64,000 nucleotides of DNA from Streptomyces sp. P3 (GCF_003032475.1 NZ_CP028369.1:9424001-9488000), one strand, 5' to 3'. Positions 24,292 through 33,298 are shown, numbered from the stretch's first letter. Notes: a model not told the origin generated them from the letters alone. Numbers and translations are program-made.

Positions 24292-25710
24292 GTGACACAC
24301 CCCCGCAGACGCGCCACCGTCCTGCTGCGACGCGAAGCCGTCGCCGCCACCGTCCCCGTCGCCGTGGCGGCGCTGCTGGCGGTGGCGGGACCCGCCACCG
24401 CGGCCGGACCGGCAGGCGCGGCCGGCGTCGGCGACCCCTACTTCCCGCTGGCCGGCAACGGCGGCTACCACGTGACCCACTACGACCTGACCCTCCGTTA
24501 CGACCCCGGCAGCCGCCGCCTCGACGGCAAGGCGGTCCTCACCGCCCGCGCCACCCAGCGGCTGACCCGATTCGACCTCGACTTCCAGGGCCTGAACGTC
24601 ACCGGCCTGACGGTCGATCACGTCAAGGCCGCACACCGCCGCCAGGGCCAGGAACTCGTCGTCACCCCGAGACACGCGCTGCGCAAGGGCGAGCGGTTCC
24701 AGGTCACCGTCAGATACCACGGCACCCCCGGCCCGGTCACCGACCCCGACGGCTCCCTGGACGGCTGGATCCCCACCGACGACGGCGCCTTCGTCGCCGG
24801 CGAGCCGCAGGGCGCCATGACCTGGTTCCCGGCGAACAACCACCCCCTCGACAAGTCCTCCTACGACTTCACCATCACCGTCCCCGCCGGCCGTGCCGCC
24901 GTCGCCAACGGCGTCCTGGTCGGACAGCGCACCGCGCACGGCACGACCACCTACCGCTGGCGGCAGAAGGAGCCCATGGCCGCCTACCTCGCCACGGCGA
25001 CCGTCGGGAAGTTCCAGGTCGAGCAGTACACCACCCGCGACGGACTCAAGGTCTACAACGCCGTCGACCCGCGCGAGGCCGCGGCGGCCGCGCCGGTGCT
25101 GAAGAAACTGCCCTCCGTACTGGAGTGGGAGAGCCGGCTGTTCGGCCCCTACCCGTTCCGCGCCGCCGGATCGATCGTCGACCACGCCCCGAACGTCGGC
25201 TACGCCCTGGAGACCCAGACCCGGCCGGTGTACGACCGGGCGCCCTCTCTGAGCACCCTCGTCCACGAGAGCGCCCACCAGTGGTTCGGCGACTCCGTCT
25301 CGCTCACCTCGTGGAAGGACATCTGGCTCAACGAGGGCTTCGCCACCTACGCCGAGTGGCTCTACGCCGAGCAGCACGGCGGCGACAGCGCCCAGAAGAC
25401 CTTCGACGGCCTGTACGCCCTCCCGGCGAGCGACGAGCTGTGGGCGTTCCCGCCCGGCGACCCCGGCAGCGGCGCGAACATCTTCGGCACTCCGGTCTAC
25501 GCCCGCGGCGCCATGACCCTGCACGTGCTGCGCACCACCGTCGGGGACCGCGCCTTCTTCCGCATCCTGCGTGCCTGGGCGGCGGCACACCGCGACGGCA
25601 ACGGCACCACCGCCCAGTTCGAACGCCTCGCTAAACGGACGTCCGGCAAGGACCTCGGCAACCTGTTCCGGACCTGGCTGTACGGCCGGGGCAAGCCCGT
25701 CACGCCGTAG
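24292..25710 (+). CDS. secreted M1-family zinc metallopeptidase
   Basis: A 472-residue gluzincin aminopeptidase of family M1. An arginine-rich N-terminus (RRRATVLLRRE) and a hydrophobic Ala/Val stretch to ATAAG form a signal peptide. The zinc site is HESAH beginning at His325 (the usual HExxH) with the third ligand Glu348 in WLNEGFATYAEW; YALETQT upstream corresponds to the GAMEN region, here with Leu-Glu instead of Met-Glu. It probably trims peptides outside the cell. GTG 24292 with CAGGAG is preferred to a TTG start at 24262. Confidence 0.9.
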   Translation: MTHPRRRATVLLRREAVAATVPVAVAALLAVAGPATAAGPAGAAGVGDPYFPLAGNGGYHVTHYDLTLRYDPGSRRLDGKAVLTARATQRLTRFDLDFQGLNVTGLTVDHVKAAHRRQGQELVVTPRHALRKGERFQVTVRYHGTPGPVTDPDGSLDGWIPTDDGAFVAGEPQGAMTWFPANNHPLDKSSYDFTITVPAGRAAVANGVLVGQRTAHGTTTYRWRQKEPMAAYLATATVGKFQVEQYTTRDGLKVYNAVDPREAAAAAPVLKKLPSVLEWESRLFGPYPFRAAGSIVDHAPNVGYALETQTRPVYDRAPSLSTLVHESAHQWFGDSVSLTSWKDIWLNEGFATYAEWLYAEQHGGDSAQKTFDGLYALPASDELWAFPPGDPGSGANIFGTPVYARGAMTLHVLRTTVGDRAFFRILRAWAAAHRDGNGTTAQFERLAKRTSGKDLGNLFRTWLYGRGKPVTP

Positions 25711-25769
25711 CCGGCGAACAGGCCCCGCAACCTGACGAGTTCCACACACCTGTCGGCGAGAGTCGACCC

Positions 25770-26558
25770 ATGATCGCCCACCTTCCCCGGCCGCTGCCCC
25801 GCCCCCGTGCCCTGCTGCTCGCCGCATCCCTGCTGCTCACCGGATGCGGCGGCACCGCGGCCCCCCACGGATCCGGGGCCGGGGCCGGGGCCGACGGCGC
25901 CCCCGCCGCCCCCGCCGCGGTGAGCGCCGCGCCGAGCACTCCCGCGCCCGGGGCCGCCGCCCGCAGCGTGCCGCGGCGGATACCGGGCCTGGGGCCGAGG
26001 ACCTGGTCCCAGGTGCCCGGCGACGCGCGGCAGGCGGTCGTGGTGACCGGCCGCGGCAGGAACTCCCCGCTCTCCACCGTCGTCCTCTACCGGCGCACCG
26101 CGACCGGCTGGCAGGCCGGCGAGCGTTGGCCCGCGCACAACGCCCTGCGCGGCTGGAGCGACCACCACATGGGCGGCGACCTGCGCTCGCCCGTCGGCGT
26201 CTACGGCCTCACCGACGCCGGCGGTCTGCTGCCCGACCCCGGCACGAAACTCCCCTACGACCACGGCAGAGGCTTCCGCTCGCCGGGCACCGGCTTCGAG
26301 GGCGAGTCGCTGGAGGGCTCCTTCGACTACGTCGTCGCCATCGACTACAACCGCACGCCCGGCGTCTCCCCGCTCGACTGGACCCGCCCGCTCGGCGCGG
26401 GTCGCGGCGGCGGGATCTGGCTCCACGTCGACCACGGCGGCCCCACCCACGGATGCGTGAGCATCGCCGAGCGCCACATGAGGGAACTGCTGCGGACCCT
26501 CGACCCCGCCCTGCACCCCGTGGTCGTCATGGGCGACCATGCCTCTGTGGCCCGCTGA
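25770..26558 (+). CDS. lipoprotein L,D-transpeptidase-like (YkuD) protein
   Basis: A 262-residue lipoprotein. The lipobox LLLTGCGG places the lipidated Cys at residue 26; a Gly/Ala/Pro-rich linker follows and the C-terminal half is a YkuD-type domain with the catalytic HGCVS (His227, Cys229) in PTHGCVSIAERHM and an upstream HxxH-type His in HVDHGG. YkuD enzymes make 3-3 cross-links in peptidoglycan or attach proteins to it. It lies between the M1 peptidase gene and a two-component system (19 bp to the regulator), suggesting envelope-stress control. Confidence 0.87.
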   Translation: MIAHLPRPLPRPRALLLAASLLLTGCGGTAAPHGSGAGAGADGAPAAPAAVSAAPSTPAPGAAARSVPRRIPGLGPRTWSQVPGDARQAVVVTGRGRNSPLSTVVLYRRTATGWQAGERWPAHNALRGWSDHHMGGDLRSPVGVYGLTDAGGLLPDPGTKLPYDHGRGFRSPGTGFEGESLEGSFDYVVAIDYNRTPGVSPLDWTRPLGAGRGGGIWLHVDHGGPTHGCVSIAERHMRELLRTLDPALHPVVVMGDHASVAR

Positions 26559-26576
26559 GGAAGACGGAGTAGTCGC

Positions 26577-27275
26577 GTGTGCGCTCATGTACTGGTGGCC
26601 GAGGACGACGCGATGCAGGCCGAGCTCATCCGCCGCTCGCTGCTCGCCGAGGGCCACTCCGCCACCGTCGTGCACGACGGCTCCGCCGCGCTGGAGGCGG
26701 TGCGGCGGGACCGGCCGGACCTCGTCGTGCTCGACCTGATGCTGCCGGTCGTCGACGGGTTCGGGGTGTGCCGGGTGCTGCGGCAGGGCGACGACGTCCC
26801 GGTGCTCATGCTGACCGCCCGCGACGCCGAGGACGACCTTCTGCTCGGCCTCGAACTCGGCGCCGACGACTACATGACCAAGCCGTACAGCCCGCGCGAG
26901 CTGATGGCCCGCATCCGCACCGTCCTGCGGCGCAGCGGACGGGCCGGCGACGACCGGCGGGACGGCCTCGTCGTGCGGGCCGCGGGGCTCGCCGTCGACC
27001 CGGAGCGGCACGAGGTGCGCTGCGAGGGCGAGCCGGTGGAATGCACACCGGCCGAGTTCCAGATCCTGCTGGCCATGGCCGCCGAACCCGAAAGGGTCTT
27101 CTCCCGGCGGCAGTTGCTCCAGTGCACCCGCGGCTTCGACCGCTCCTCCACCGAACGTGCCGTCGACGTGCACATCATGAACCTGCGCCGCAAGATCGAG
27201 GCCGACCCGCGCAAGCCCGTGCGGCTGCTCACCGTGTTCGGCGTCGGGTACAAGCTCAGCGGCGGCCGGCCGTGA
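26577..27275 (+). CDS. OmpR/PhoB-family response regulator
   Basis: A 232-residue DNA-binding response regulator. The receiver has acidic EDD at 9-11, phospho-Asp53 (VVLDLMLP), Thr80 and Lys102 (MTKPY); the winged-helix domain has CTPAEFQILL and FGVGYKLSGG. GTG 26577 has GGAG seven bases before it. The next gene starts at a GTGA overlap, so the two form a two-component pair. Target genes are not visible; the adjacent L,D-transpeptidase and M1 peptidase are candidates. Confidence 0.94.
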   Translation: MCAHVLVAEDDAMQAELIRRSLLAEGHSATVVHDGSAALEAVRRDRPDLVVLDLMLPVVDGFGVCRVLRQGDDVPVLMLTARDAEDDLLLGLELGADDYMTKPYSPRELMARIRTVLRRSGRAGDDRRDGLVVRAAGLAVDPERHEVRCEGEPVECTPAEFQILLAMAAEPERVFSRRQLLQCTRGFDRSSTERAVDVHIMNLRRKIEADPRKPVRLLTVFGVGYKLSGGRP

Positions 27276-29107
27276 AGCGCACCCGGATACCGCTGCGCAA
27301 GCGTCTGCTGGTCCGGCTGCTGAGCGCGTCGGTCCTCATCGCCGTGTGCTCGGTGGCCGCGACCGCCTGGCTGGCGGTGACCACCACCACCCGCGCGCTG
27401 CGGGAGGAGCAGGGCCAGGCGCTCGCCGACGACATGGACATCCTCGCGCAGCTCAGCGGCTACGCGGCCACCCATCCCGAGTGGACCGGCGTCCAGGACA
27501 CGGTCCGTGAGCTGTCCGCGAGGACCGGCAGGCGCATCGCCCTCACCTCGACCGACCGCACCCCCCTCGCCGACTCGGCGCCGCGGGGTACGTCGCTGCC
27601 GCCGCGCGCCGCCGCCACCGTCGACCCGCTGCGCACCGACACGTACACGGAGCGCGGCGCCCAGCTCAGCGGCACCGATCCACGGGTGGTGGGCCCCTAC
27701 CGGCTCACCTCCGGGGAACGCGACGAACTCGACGCCGACGCCCGCGACCGGCAGGCGTGTTTCGCCCGGAACGGCATCGAGACGACCGTGACCCGGACCC
27801 CGAGCGGCCGCCCGGTGGTCGAGGACGCCGACGGCGCGACACCGTCCGGCTATGTGCCCGACGAGTGCGCGGACGGCCGGCTCAACACCCCGATGCCCAC
27901 AGAGGAGAAGGCGCTGGCCGCGCTCCAGGGGCAGGCGGCCGGCTGCCTGACCCGCGAGGGCCTGGATCCCGGGACGCCGCTGTTCTTCGGCCTCGGCGCG
28001 CCCGGCGTCCTCGGCCGGGACGCGACCCCCGGGCCCGTGTACGGCAAGGCGCGCGGCGCCAGGGCGATGCGGGCGGCACAGAGCTGCCTCGAGGAGGCCC
28101 GCCGCGTCCAGCTCGACCCGTACGTGGCCCCTGTCGCCGAACTGTTCCTGGGCGGTGGGGACATGGGCGCCCAGCCCCGCTGGGTCATGTCACCCGCCAA
28201 CAAGGCGAAGGTCGTCGGTGTGGCGGGGCTGGTGCTGGCCGTCACCGTCGCGGTGAGCGCCCTCGTCGCCACCCGTCTCGTGCGCCCCCTGCGAGCCCTG
28301 ACGGAAGCCGCGCAGCAGCCCCCGGACCGGCACGCACGGGTTCCCGTCACGACGCGGGACGAGACCGGCATCCTCGCGGAGGCGTTCAACGACCTGGCCG
28401 AGCGCAGGGAACGGCTGGAGGTCCAGCGCAAGGCCCTCGTCGCGGACGTGGCCCACGAACTGCGCAGCCCGCTCACCAACATCCGGGGCTGGCTGGAGGT
28501 GACCCGCGACGGTCTCGTCGAACCCGACGCCGAGCTGCTCGGCGCGCTGCACGAGGAGGCGCTGGTCCTGCAGCGGGTCATCGACGACCTGCGCGACCTC
28601 GCCGCCGCCGACGCCGGCACCCTCCTCCTGCGCCGTGAACCGGTGCCCGCCGACGATCTGCTCGCCCAGGTCGCCGCCGCGCACCGGGTGGCCGCCGACA
28701 CCGCCGGGGTCGCCCTGCGCACCGGGACCGAGGACGCCGTGTGGCTGGACGCCGACCCGGTGCGGCTGCGCCAGGTCCTCGGCAACCTCGTGGCCAACGC
28801 CGTGCGCCACACCCCGGCGGACGGCACGGTCACGCTGACCGCCCGCCGCGACGGAGACCGGGTCGTCCTGGAGGTAGCCGACACCGGCACGGGCATCACC
28901 CCCGAGGATCTGCCGCACGTCTTCGAACGGTTCTGGCGGGCGGAGAAGTCGCGGAGCCGGCGCACCGGCGGCAGCGGGCTGGGCCTGCCGATCGTCCGCC
29001 AGCTGACGGACGCCCACGGGGGCACGGCCGAAGCGGCCAGCACCCCGGGCGAGGGCAGTGTGTTCACCCTGCGGCTCCCCGCCGCGCCGCCCCCGGGAGA
29101 CGGCTGA
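27272..29107 (+). CDS. membrane sensor histidine kinase with large extracellular domain
   Basis: A 611-residue sensor kinase, coupled to the response regulator by a GTGA overlap. An N-terminal membrane helix (about 14-38) is followed by an extracellular domain to about residue 308, a second helix (about 310-332), a HAMP (RLVRPLRALTEAA), a DHp with VADVAHELRSPLTNIRGW and a catalytic ATPase (NLVANAVRHT, DTGTGI, FWRAEKSRS, GGSGLGLPIV). The extracellular part has four Cys (ACFARN, DECADG, GCLTRE, SCLEEA), suggesting two disulfides. The ligand is unknown; position next to cell-wall genes hints at envelope sensing. Confidence 0.92.
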   Translation: MKRTRIPLRKRLLVRLLSASVLIAVCSVAATAWLAVTTTTRALREEQGQALADDMDILAQLSGYAATHPEWTGVQDTVRELSARTGRRIALTSTDRTPLADSAPRGTSLPPRAAATVDPLRTDTYTERGAQLSGTDPRVVGPYRLTSGERDELDADARDRQACFARNGIETTVTRTPSGRPVVEDADGATPSGYVPDECADGRLNTPMPTEEKALAALQGQAAGCLTREGLDPGTPLFFGLGAPGVLGRDATPGPVYGKARGARAMRAAQSCLEEARRVQLDPYVAPVAELFLGGGDMGAQPRWVMSPANKAKVVGVAGLVLAVTVAVSALVATRLVRPLRALTEAAQQPPDRHARVPVTTRDETGILAEAFNDLAERRERLEVQRKALVADVAHELRSPLTNIRGWLEVTRDGLVEPDAELLGALHEEALVLQRVIDDLRDLAAADAGTLLLRREPVPADDLLAQVAAAHRVAADTAGVALRTGTEDAVWLDADPVRLRQVLGNLVANAVRHTPADGTVTLTARRDGDRVVLEVADTGTGITPEDLPHVFERFWRAEKSRSRRTGGSGLGLPIVRQLTDAHGGTAEAASTPGEGSVFTLRLPAAPPPGDG

Positions 29108-29143
29108 GGCGTCAAGGCCCTTCACCTCGGCTCACCTTCACGG

Positions 29144-29392
29144 TCACGAACTGCGTCGTGCCTTGATGCGCCGCTTGAGGGCGCGGCGTTCCGTCTCGTT
29201 CGTGCCGCCCCACACACCGAGTGTCTGGTCGGTCTCCATGGCCCACTCCAGGCACGCCTCCTGCACGGGGCAGCGCCGGCAGACCGCCTTCGCCTGTTGC
29301 TCCTGCATCAGTGCCGGGCCCGAGGTTCCGATCGGGAAGAAGAGGTCCGGGTCCTCGCGGCGGCACGCGGCGTGCTGTCGCCAGTCGTCCAT
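29144..29392 (-). CDS. WhiB-like iron-sulfur transcription factor
   Basis: An 82-residue Wbl protein. Four Cys ligands for a [4Fe-4S] cluster are present: HAACRR, then CRRCPVQEAC (CxxCx5C), followed by the turn GVWGG and a basic tail (ERRALKRRIKARR). Members act with the primary sigma factor in development, antibiotic control or stress; the exact paralogue cannot be assigned from this sequence alone. ATG 29392 fits the conserved start. The 3' end converges with the histidine kinase gene across 36 bp. Confidence 0.92.
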   Translation of the reverse strand: MDDWRQHAACRREDPDLFFPIGTSGPALMQEQQAKAVCRRCPVQEACLEWAMETDQTLGVWGGTNETERRALKRRIKARRSS

Positions 29393-29462
29393 CGAAGTCA
29401 CCTGCGATCTCTCGTCTGTGATGTTCCGGATGGTTGCTCCTGATCGGGTCACCGGCGACGCG

Positions 29463-29477
29463 GAGGTGAAACAGGTC
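29463..29477 (+). promoter_or_regulatory. GTGAAACAGGTC motif upstream of whiB-like gene
   Basis: The sequence GAGGTGAAACAGGTC lies 70-85 bp ahead of the whiB-like start and reappears, inverted, at 34119-34133. Its rarity outside these two intergenic regions suggests a shared regulatory site; the binder is unknown. Confidence 0.4.
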
Positions 29478-29493
29478 GCGCCCGGAAAGTCGT

Positions 29494-30711
29494 TCACTGC
29501 TCCCGCAGCCCCCACGGCGAGCCGTACTCCGTCAGCAGGTCGAGGAAGGGGCGGGCCGGGAACGCCTCGGGTCCGAGGACGCCCGCCCCCGTCCATGCGC
29601 CCGTCGCGAGCAGTTCGAGGGCGACGACCGGGTTGACCGCCGTCTGCCACACGACGGCCTGGCTGCCGTACTCGGCCATCGACCACTGGTTGTCGACCAC
29701 GTGGTACAGGTACACCTCGCGAGGCGCCCCGTCCTTGACGCCGCGCACCCAGGTGCCCGCACAGGTCTTGCCGTGCATGAGCTCGCCCAGCGTCGCCGGG
29801 TCGGGCAGGCAGGCGGCCACCACGTCACGGGGCGAGACCTGGACCGGTCCCCGCGCGCTCGGCACCGTCACCGGCGCGGTGCCGTCCAGCCCCAGGCGGT
29901 GCAGCGTCCTGAGCGTCTCGACGAACTCCGCGCCCAGGCCGTACTTGAAGGTGACCCGGTCCGCCTTCACCCAGCGCGGTACGAGCAGCACCTCCTCGTG
30001 CTCCACGTTGACGCACTCCACCGGCCCGATGCCCTCGGGGAAGTCGAACACCTCGGGCTCGCTGAACGGCGCGGTGGTGAACCAGCCGCGGTCGGCTTCG
30101 TACACGACCGGCGGGTTCAGGCACTCCTCGATCGTGGTCCAGATGCTGAAGGAGGGGGCGAAGTCGTAGCCCTCGACGGTGAGGTTCGCGCCGTCGCGCA
30201 CGCCGATCTCCTCGATCTCGTCGAAGAGTTCGTCGGCCGCGTACCGGGCGAAGACGTCCGAGAGGCCCGGTTCGACGCCCATGCCGACCAGCGCCAGGGC
30301 GCCGGCGGCCGCCCAGTCGTCGGCCTCGGCGAACTGCGCGTCGCCGAGCTTGACGCCGCATTCCTCGTGCGGCCGCTCCGGGTGCGGGCGGGACAGTGAC
30401 ATCGCCATGTCGACATAGGTGGCGCCGGCCGTGCGCGCCGCGCCGAACAGCGGCATCACGAACCGCGGGTCCGTGGCGTTCAGCAGGACGTCGCAGCGGT
30501 GGCGGGCGAGCAGGGCGACAACGGCCGCCTCGTCCGCGGCGTCGATCCGCTCGGCGAGGAACCGCTCGTCGCCGTCGAGTGCGGCGACGGCGGCCGCGGC
30601 GCGGGCGGGGTCGTAGTCGGCGACGACCATCGCCTCGAAGAACGGACGGCGGGCGGCGATGCGGGTGACGGCGGTGCCCACACCGCCGGCGCCTACGAGC
30701 AGGACACGCAT
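29494..30711 (-). CDS. saccharopine dehydrogenase-family oxidoreductase
   Basis: A 405-residue protein of the saccharopine dehydrogenase / carboxynorspermidine synthase-like group. The Rossmann motif VLLVGAGGVGTAVTRIAAR starts at residue 3; YVDMAMSLSRPHPE, GVEPGLSDVFARYA and the C-terminal YLYHVVDNQW segment are typical of the Sacchrp_dh_NADP and C domains. It most likely reduces an imine formed from an amino acid or polyamine and a keto acid. It is transcribed away from a TetR regulator across a 163-bp divergent spacer. Confidence 0.85.
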   Translation of the reverse strand: MRVLLVGAGGVGTAVTRIAARRPFFEAMVVADYDPARAAAAVAALDGDERFLAERIDAADEAAVVALLARHRCDVLLNATDPRFVMPLFGAARTAGATYVDMAMSLSRPHPERPHEECGVKLGDAQFAEADDWAAAGALALVGMGVEPGLSDVFARYAADELFDEIEEIGVRDGANLTVEGYDFAPSFSIWTTIEECLNPPVVYEADRGWFTTAPFSEPEVFDFPEGIGPVECVNVEHEEVLLVPRWVKADRVTFKYGLGAEFVETLRTLHRLGLDGTAPVTVPSARGPVQVSPRDVVAACLPDPATLGELMHGKTCAGTWVRGVKDGAPREVYLYHVVDNQWSMAEYGSQAVVWQTAVNPVVALELLATGAWTGAGVLGPEAFPARPFLDLLTEYGSPWGLREQ

Positions 30712-30773
30712 GAGAAGAACTCCCTCGGCCGAACCTGAGAAGGACGTGTGCGAAGCGGGGCCCGGCACCGATA

Positions 30774-30808
30774 CAACGCCCGGGGCTCACGTAAGGTCAA
30801 TGGCGTTG
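30774..30808. promoter_or_regulatory. inverted repeat in the dehydrogenase/tetR divergent spacer
   Basis: CAACGCC (30774-30780) and GGCGTTG (30802-30808) lie in the middle of the spacer, with a comparatively AT-rich centre (ACGTAAGGTCAATG). The placement fits an operator for the adjacent TetR protein, but the half-sites are short and the spacing (21 bp) long. Confidence 0.35.
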
Positions 30809-30874
30809 GCATAAGGATGGAGCCCGGAGGCCGCGGGCAGGACGGCGACAGGCCGGAGGGAGCGTGCGGGACGT

Positions 30875-31600
30875 ATGGCCAAGCAGGTCGTGCCCGAGGA
30901 GAAGCGGCGCAGACGCCGGCCCACCCGCAGCGGCACGGTGCTGTCCGAGCGGCTGATCGTCGAGGCCGCGCTGCGCCTGCTGCGCGAGCACGGCAGCGCC
31001 GGACTCACCGCCCGCCGCCTCGGCCTCGCCCTCGACTGCGACCCGAGCACGCTCTACCGCTACTTCCGGGGCATGGACGATCTCACGCTGGCCATCGGTG
31101 ACGCCCTCATCGGCGAGGCGTTGCGTGGCTGGCGGCCGACGGGGGAGTGGCGGGCCGACCTGTATACCGTCGGCGTGCGCATCCACGCCGCCTATGTCGC
31201 CCACCCGCAGGCCGCCCAGCTCACCACCAGCCGGGTGACCGGCCGGGCCAACGAACTCGCCGCCGACGAGGCCGTGTTGGACGTGCTGCGCACGGCCGGC
31301 TTCCCGCTGCCGGAGACCGTGCGGATCTACCACGCCTTCATCGACCAGACCCTGGCCTTCGCCGCCCTGGACGCCGCGGCCCTGGCCCTGCCACGGGCCG
31401 CGCAGCGCGCCGACGACGGGATGTGGCGCTCGACCTACGCCCGGCTGCCCGCCGAGACCCACCCCCGGATCGCCGAGGCGGCCGCGTTGCTGTCGACCCG
31501 CATGGTGACCAGCGCCTACCCGACCGCGTTGGAGATGCTGCTGGACAGCGCGCAGACCCGGCTGGCCACCCTGCGTGAGAACCGGCCCGCCGCCCCCTGA
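30875..31600 (+). CDS. TetR-family transcriptional regulator
   Basis: A 241-residue TetR regulator with a basic N-terminal tail (EEKRRRRRPTRSG) and the helix-turn-helix ARRLGLALDCDPSTLYRYF, which matches the TetR/TetR_C-type group often controlling drug efflux or catabolic genes. It is divergent from the saccharopine dehydrogenase-like gene, its probable target. The start ATG 30875 has a GGGACG-like weak ribosome site. Confidence 0.9.
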   Translation: MAKQVVPEEKRRRRRPTRSGTVLSERLIVEAALRLLREHGSAGLTARRLGLALDCDPSTLYRYFRGMDDLTLAIGDALIGEALRGWRPTGEWRADLYTVGVRIHAAYVAHPQAAQLTTSRVTGRANELAADEAVLDVLRTAGFPLPETVRIYHAFIDQTLAFAALDAAALALPRAAQRADDGMWRSTYARLPAETHPRIAEAAALLSTRMVTSAYPTALEMLLDSAQTRLATLRENRPAAP

Positions 31601-31626
31601 GGGCCCCCCGCCCCTTGAAGGCCCTC
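31599..31626. terminator. hairpin between convergent tetR and lysR genes
   Basis: GAGGGCC (31599-31605, beginning in the stop codon of tetR) pairs with GGCCCTC (31620-31626) around a 14-base loop. It probably ends transcription of the TetR gene; the reverse direction would also form it. Confidence 0.45.
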
Positions 31627-31679
31627 GGTGCGGCCGACCACTCCTGCGTCGTCGCCGTCGTCGCCGCTGTCGTCTTCGG

Positions 31680-32603
31680 CTACTGCTGTGGCGCGTTCCG
31701 GCGGGGAGGGTGCAGGGTCTCGGCAGCCGTGGCCGCCACCGCGTCCGCGACCGCGGCCAGCGCGGGCGAGTCGAGCCGCCACTGCTGCCAGTACAGGGGG
31801 ACGTCCAGGGGCCGGCGCGGGGCGAGGGAGAGCAGCCGGCCGGCCCGCAGCGGCGCTTCGGCCTGCGCCGCGGGGACCATGCCCCAGCCGAAGCCCGCGA
31901 CGACCGACGCCACGAAGCCCTCCGAGGTCGGCACGGCGTGGCGCAGGGTGCTCGCGCCGCCCGCCCCGCGCCGCAGGCCGCGCACGAAGGCGTCCTGGAG
32001 GTCGTCGCTGCGGTCCAGCGTCATCACGGGCGCCCGGGGCAGGGTCTCGCGCAACGGGCCGTCGGAGAGATGGCGGGCCGTGAACTCCGGGCTCGCGGCG
32101 GCCAGATAGCGCATCGTGCCCAGTGCGCGCACGGAGCAGCCGGTCACCGCGTCGGGCGACGAGGTCACCGCGGCCATCACCAGCCCCTCGCGCAGCAGTT
32201 CCGCCGTGCGCGTCTCGTCCTCGCGGTGCAGTTCGAAACAGAGCGGCGGCTCCTGCGGCACCCGGGACAGGGCGGGCAGGAACCAGGTCGCGAGGGAGTC
32301 GGCGTTCACCGCGACCGTCACCCGGGTGGGCTCGCCCTCCGCGCTCATGCCCAGCTCGGACCGCGTGTCGCGCTCCAGCCGGGCCAGCTGGCGGGCGAAC
32401 CGCACGACGATCTCCCCGGACTCGGTCGCCCGCACCGGCTTGGTGCGCAGCAGCAGCACCCGGCCCGTGCGCTGCTCGAGGGCCTTCACCCGCTGGCTGA
32501 CCGCCGACGGCGTCACGTGCAGGGCGGCGGCGGCCGCGTCGAAGGTGCCCTCGTCCACCACGGCGAGCAGTGTCCGCACCTGGTCGAGAGGCAGGTCCGT
32601 CAT
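31680..32603 (-). CDS. lysG: LysR-family regulator, ArgP/LysG type
   Basis: A 307-residue LysR-type activator of the ArgP/LysG/IciA group. The DNA-binding domain reads LDQVRTLLAVVDEGTFDAAA, TPSAVSQRVKALEQRTGRVLL. In Corynebacterium LysG senses lysine and arginine and turns on the divergent lysE exporter gene; the same gene pair and geometry occur here. The start is placed at ATG 32603; GTG 32606 is equally possible and neither has a clear ribosome site. Confidence 0.85.
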   Translation of the reverse strand: MTDLPLDQVRTLLAVVDEGTFDAAAAALHVTPSAVSQRVKALEQRTGRVLLLRTKPVRATESGEIVVRFARQLARLERDTRSELGMSAEGEPTRVTVAVNADSLATWFLPALSRVPQEPPLCFELHREDETRTAELLREGLVMAAVTSSPDAVTGCSVRALGTMRYLAAASPEFTARHLSDGPLRETLPRAPVMTLDRSDDLQDAFVRGLRRGAGGASTLRHAVPTSEGFVASVVAGFGWGMVPAAQAEAPLRAGRLLSLAPRRPLDVPLYWQQWRLDSPALAAVADAVAATAAETLHPPRRNAPQQ

Positions 32604-32670
32604 CACGTCGTCATCACGGGCGCTAATGATACGTAAGAATCTTTAGCTGTACGCCCGGTGATCGCCTCCC

Positions 32671-32686
32671 TAGCGTGGTCGGTATG
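32671..32686 (+). promoter_or_regulatory. likely leaderless promoter of lysE
   Basis: TAGCGT (32671-32676) fits the Streptomyces -10 form TANNNT and lies exactly 7 bases before ATG 32684, with no ribosome-binding sequence in between. Transcription would begin at or next to the start codon. No good -35 is seen, as expected for a promoter needing the LysG activator. Confidence 0.5.
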
Positions 32687-33298
32687 TCCCACGCTCTCGC
32701 CGCCGCGACCGCCGGGTTCGGCACCGGTCTCTCGCTCATCGTCGCCATCGGCGCCCAGAACGCCTTCGTCCTTCGCCAGGGGATCCGGCGCGAGGCCGTC
32801 CTCGCCGTCGTCGGGATCTGCGCCCTCTCGGACGCTCTGCTCATCGCGCTCGGTGTCGGCGGGGTGGGCGCACTGGTGACGGCCTGGCCGGGCGCGCTGA
32901 CCGCGGTGGCCTGGATCGGCGGCCTGTTCCTGCTCGGTTACGGGGCGCTGGCGGTCCGGCGGGTGCTGCGGCCGTCGGGCGCGCTGGTGACCGGGGGCGA
33001 CCCGGTGGGCTCCCGCCGGCGCGCGGTCCTGACCTGCCTGGCGATGACGTGGCTCAACCCGCACGTCTACCTCGACACCGTCTTCCTGCTCGGTTCGGTC
33101 GCCGCCGACCGCGGTCCGCTGCGCTGGACCTTCGGCCTCGGCGCCGCGCTCGCCAGCGTGTGCTGGTTCGCCGCGCTGGGCTTCGGGGCCCGGCTGCTCG
33201 GCCGCTTCCTGTCCCGGCCCTCGGCCTGGCGCGTCCTGGACGGCCTGGTCGCCGCCACGATGATCGTCCTCGGCGTGACCCTCGTCGCGGGGGCCTGA
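32684..33298 (+). CDS. lysE: LysE-family amino acid exporter
   Basis: A 204-residue membrane exporter of the LysE/RhtB superfamily, ArgO-LysE branch. It opens with GFGTGLSLIVAIGAQNAFVLRQG, the signature of this branch, and has six hydrophobic segments, with TWLNPHVYLDTVFLLGS in the middle. It exports basic amino acids (lysine, arginine) and so prevents toxic accumulation when peptides are used. It is divergent from the lysG-type regulator. ATG 32684 rather than GTG 32675 is favoured by the leaderless promoter geometry. Confidence 0.9.
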   Translation: MSHALAAATAGFGTGLSLIVAIGAQNAFVLRQGIRREAVLAVVGICALSDALLIALGVGGVGALVTAWPGALTAVAWIGGLFLLGYGALAVRRVLRPSGALVTGGDPVGSRRRAVLTCLAMTWLNPHVYLDTVFLLGSVAADRGPLRWTFGLGAALASVCWFAALGFGARLLGRFLSRPSAWRVLDGLVAATMIVLGVTLVAGA

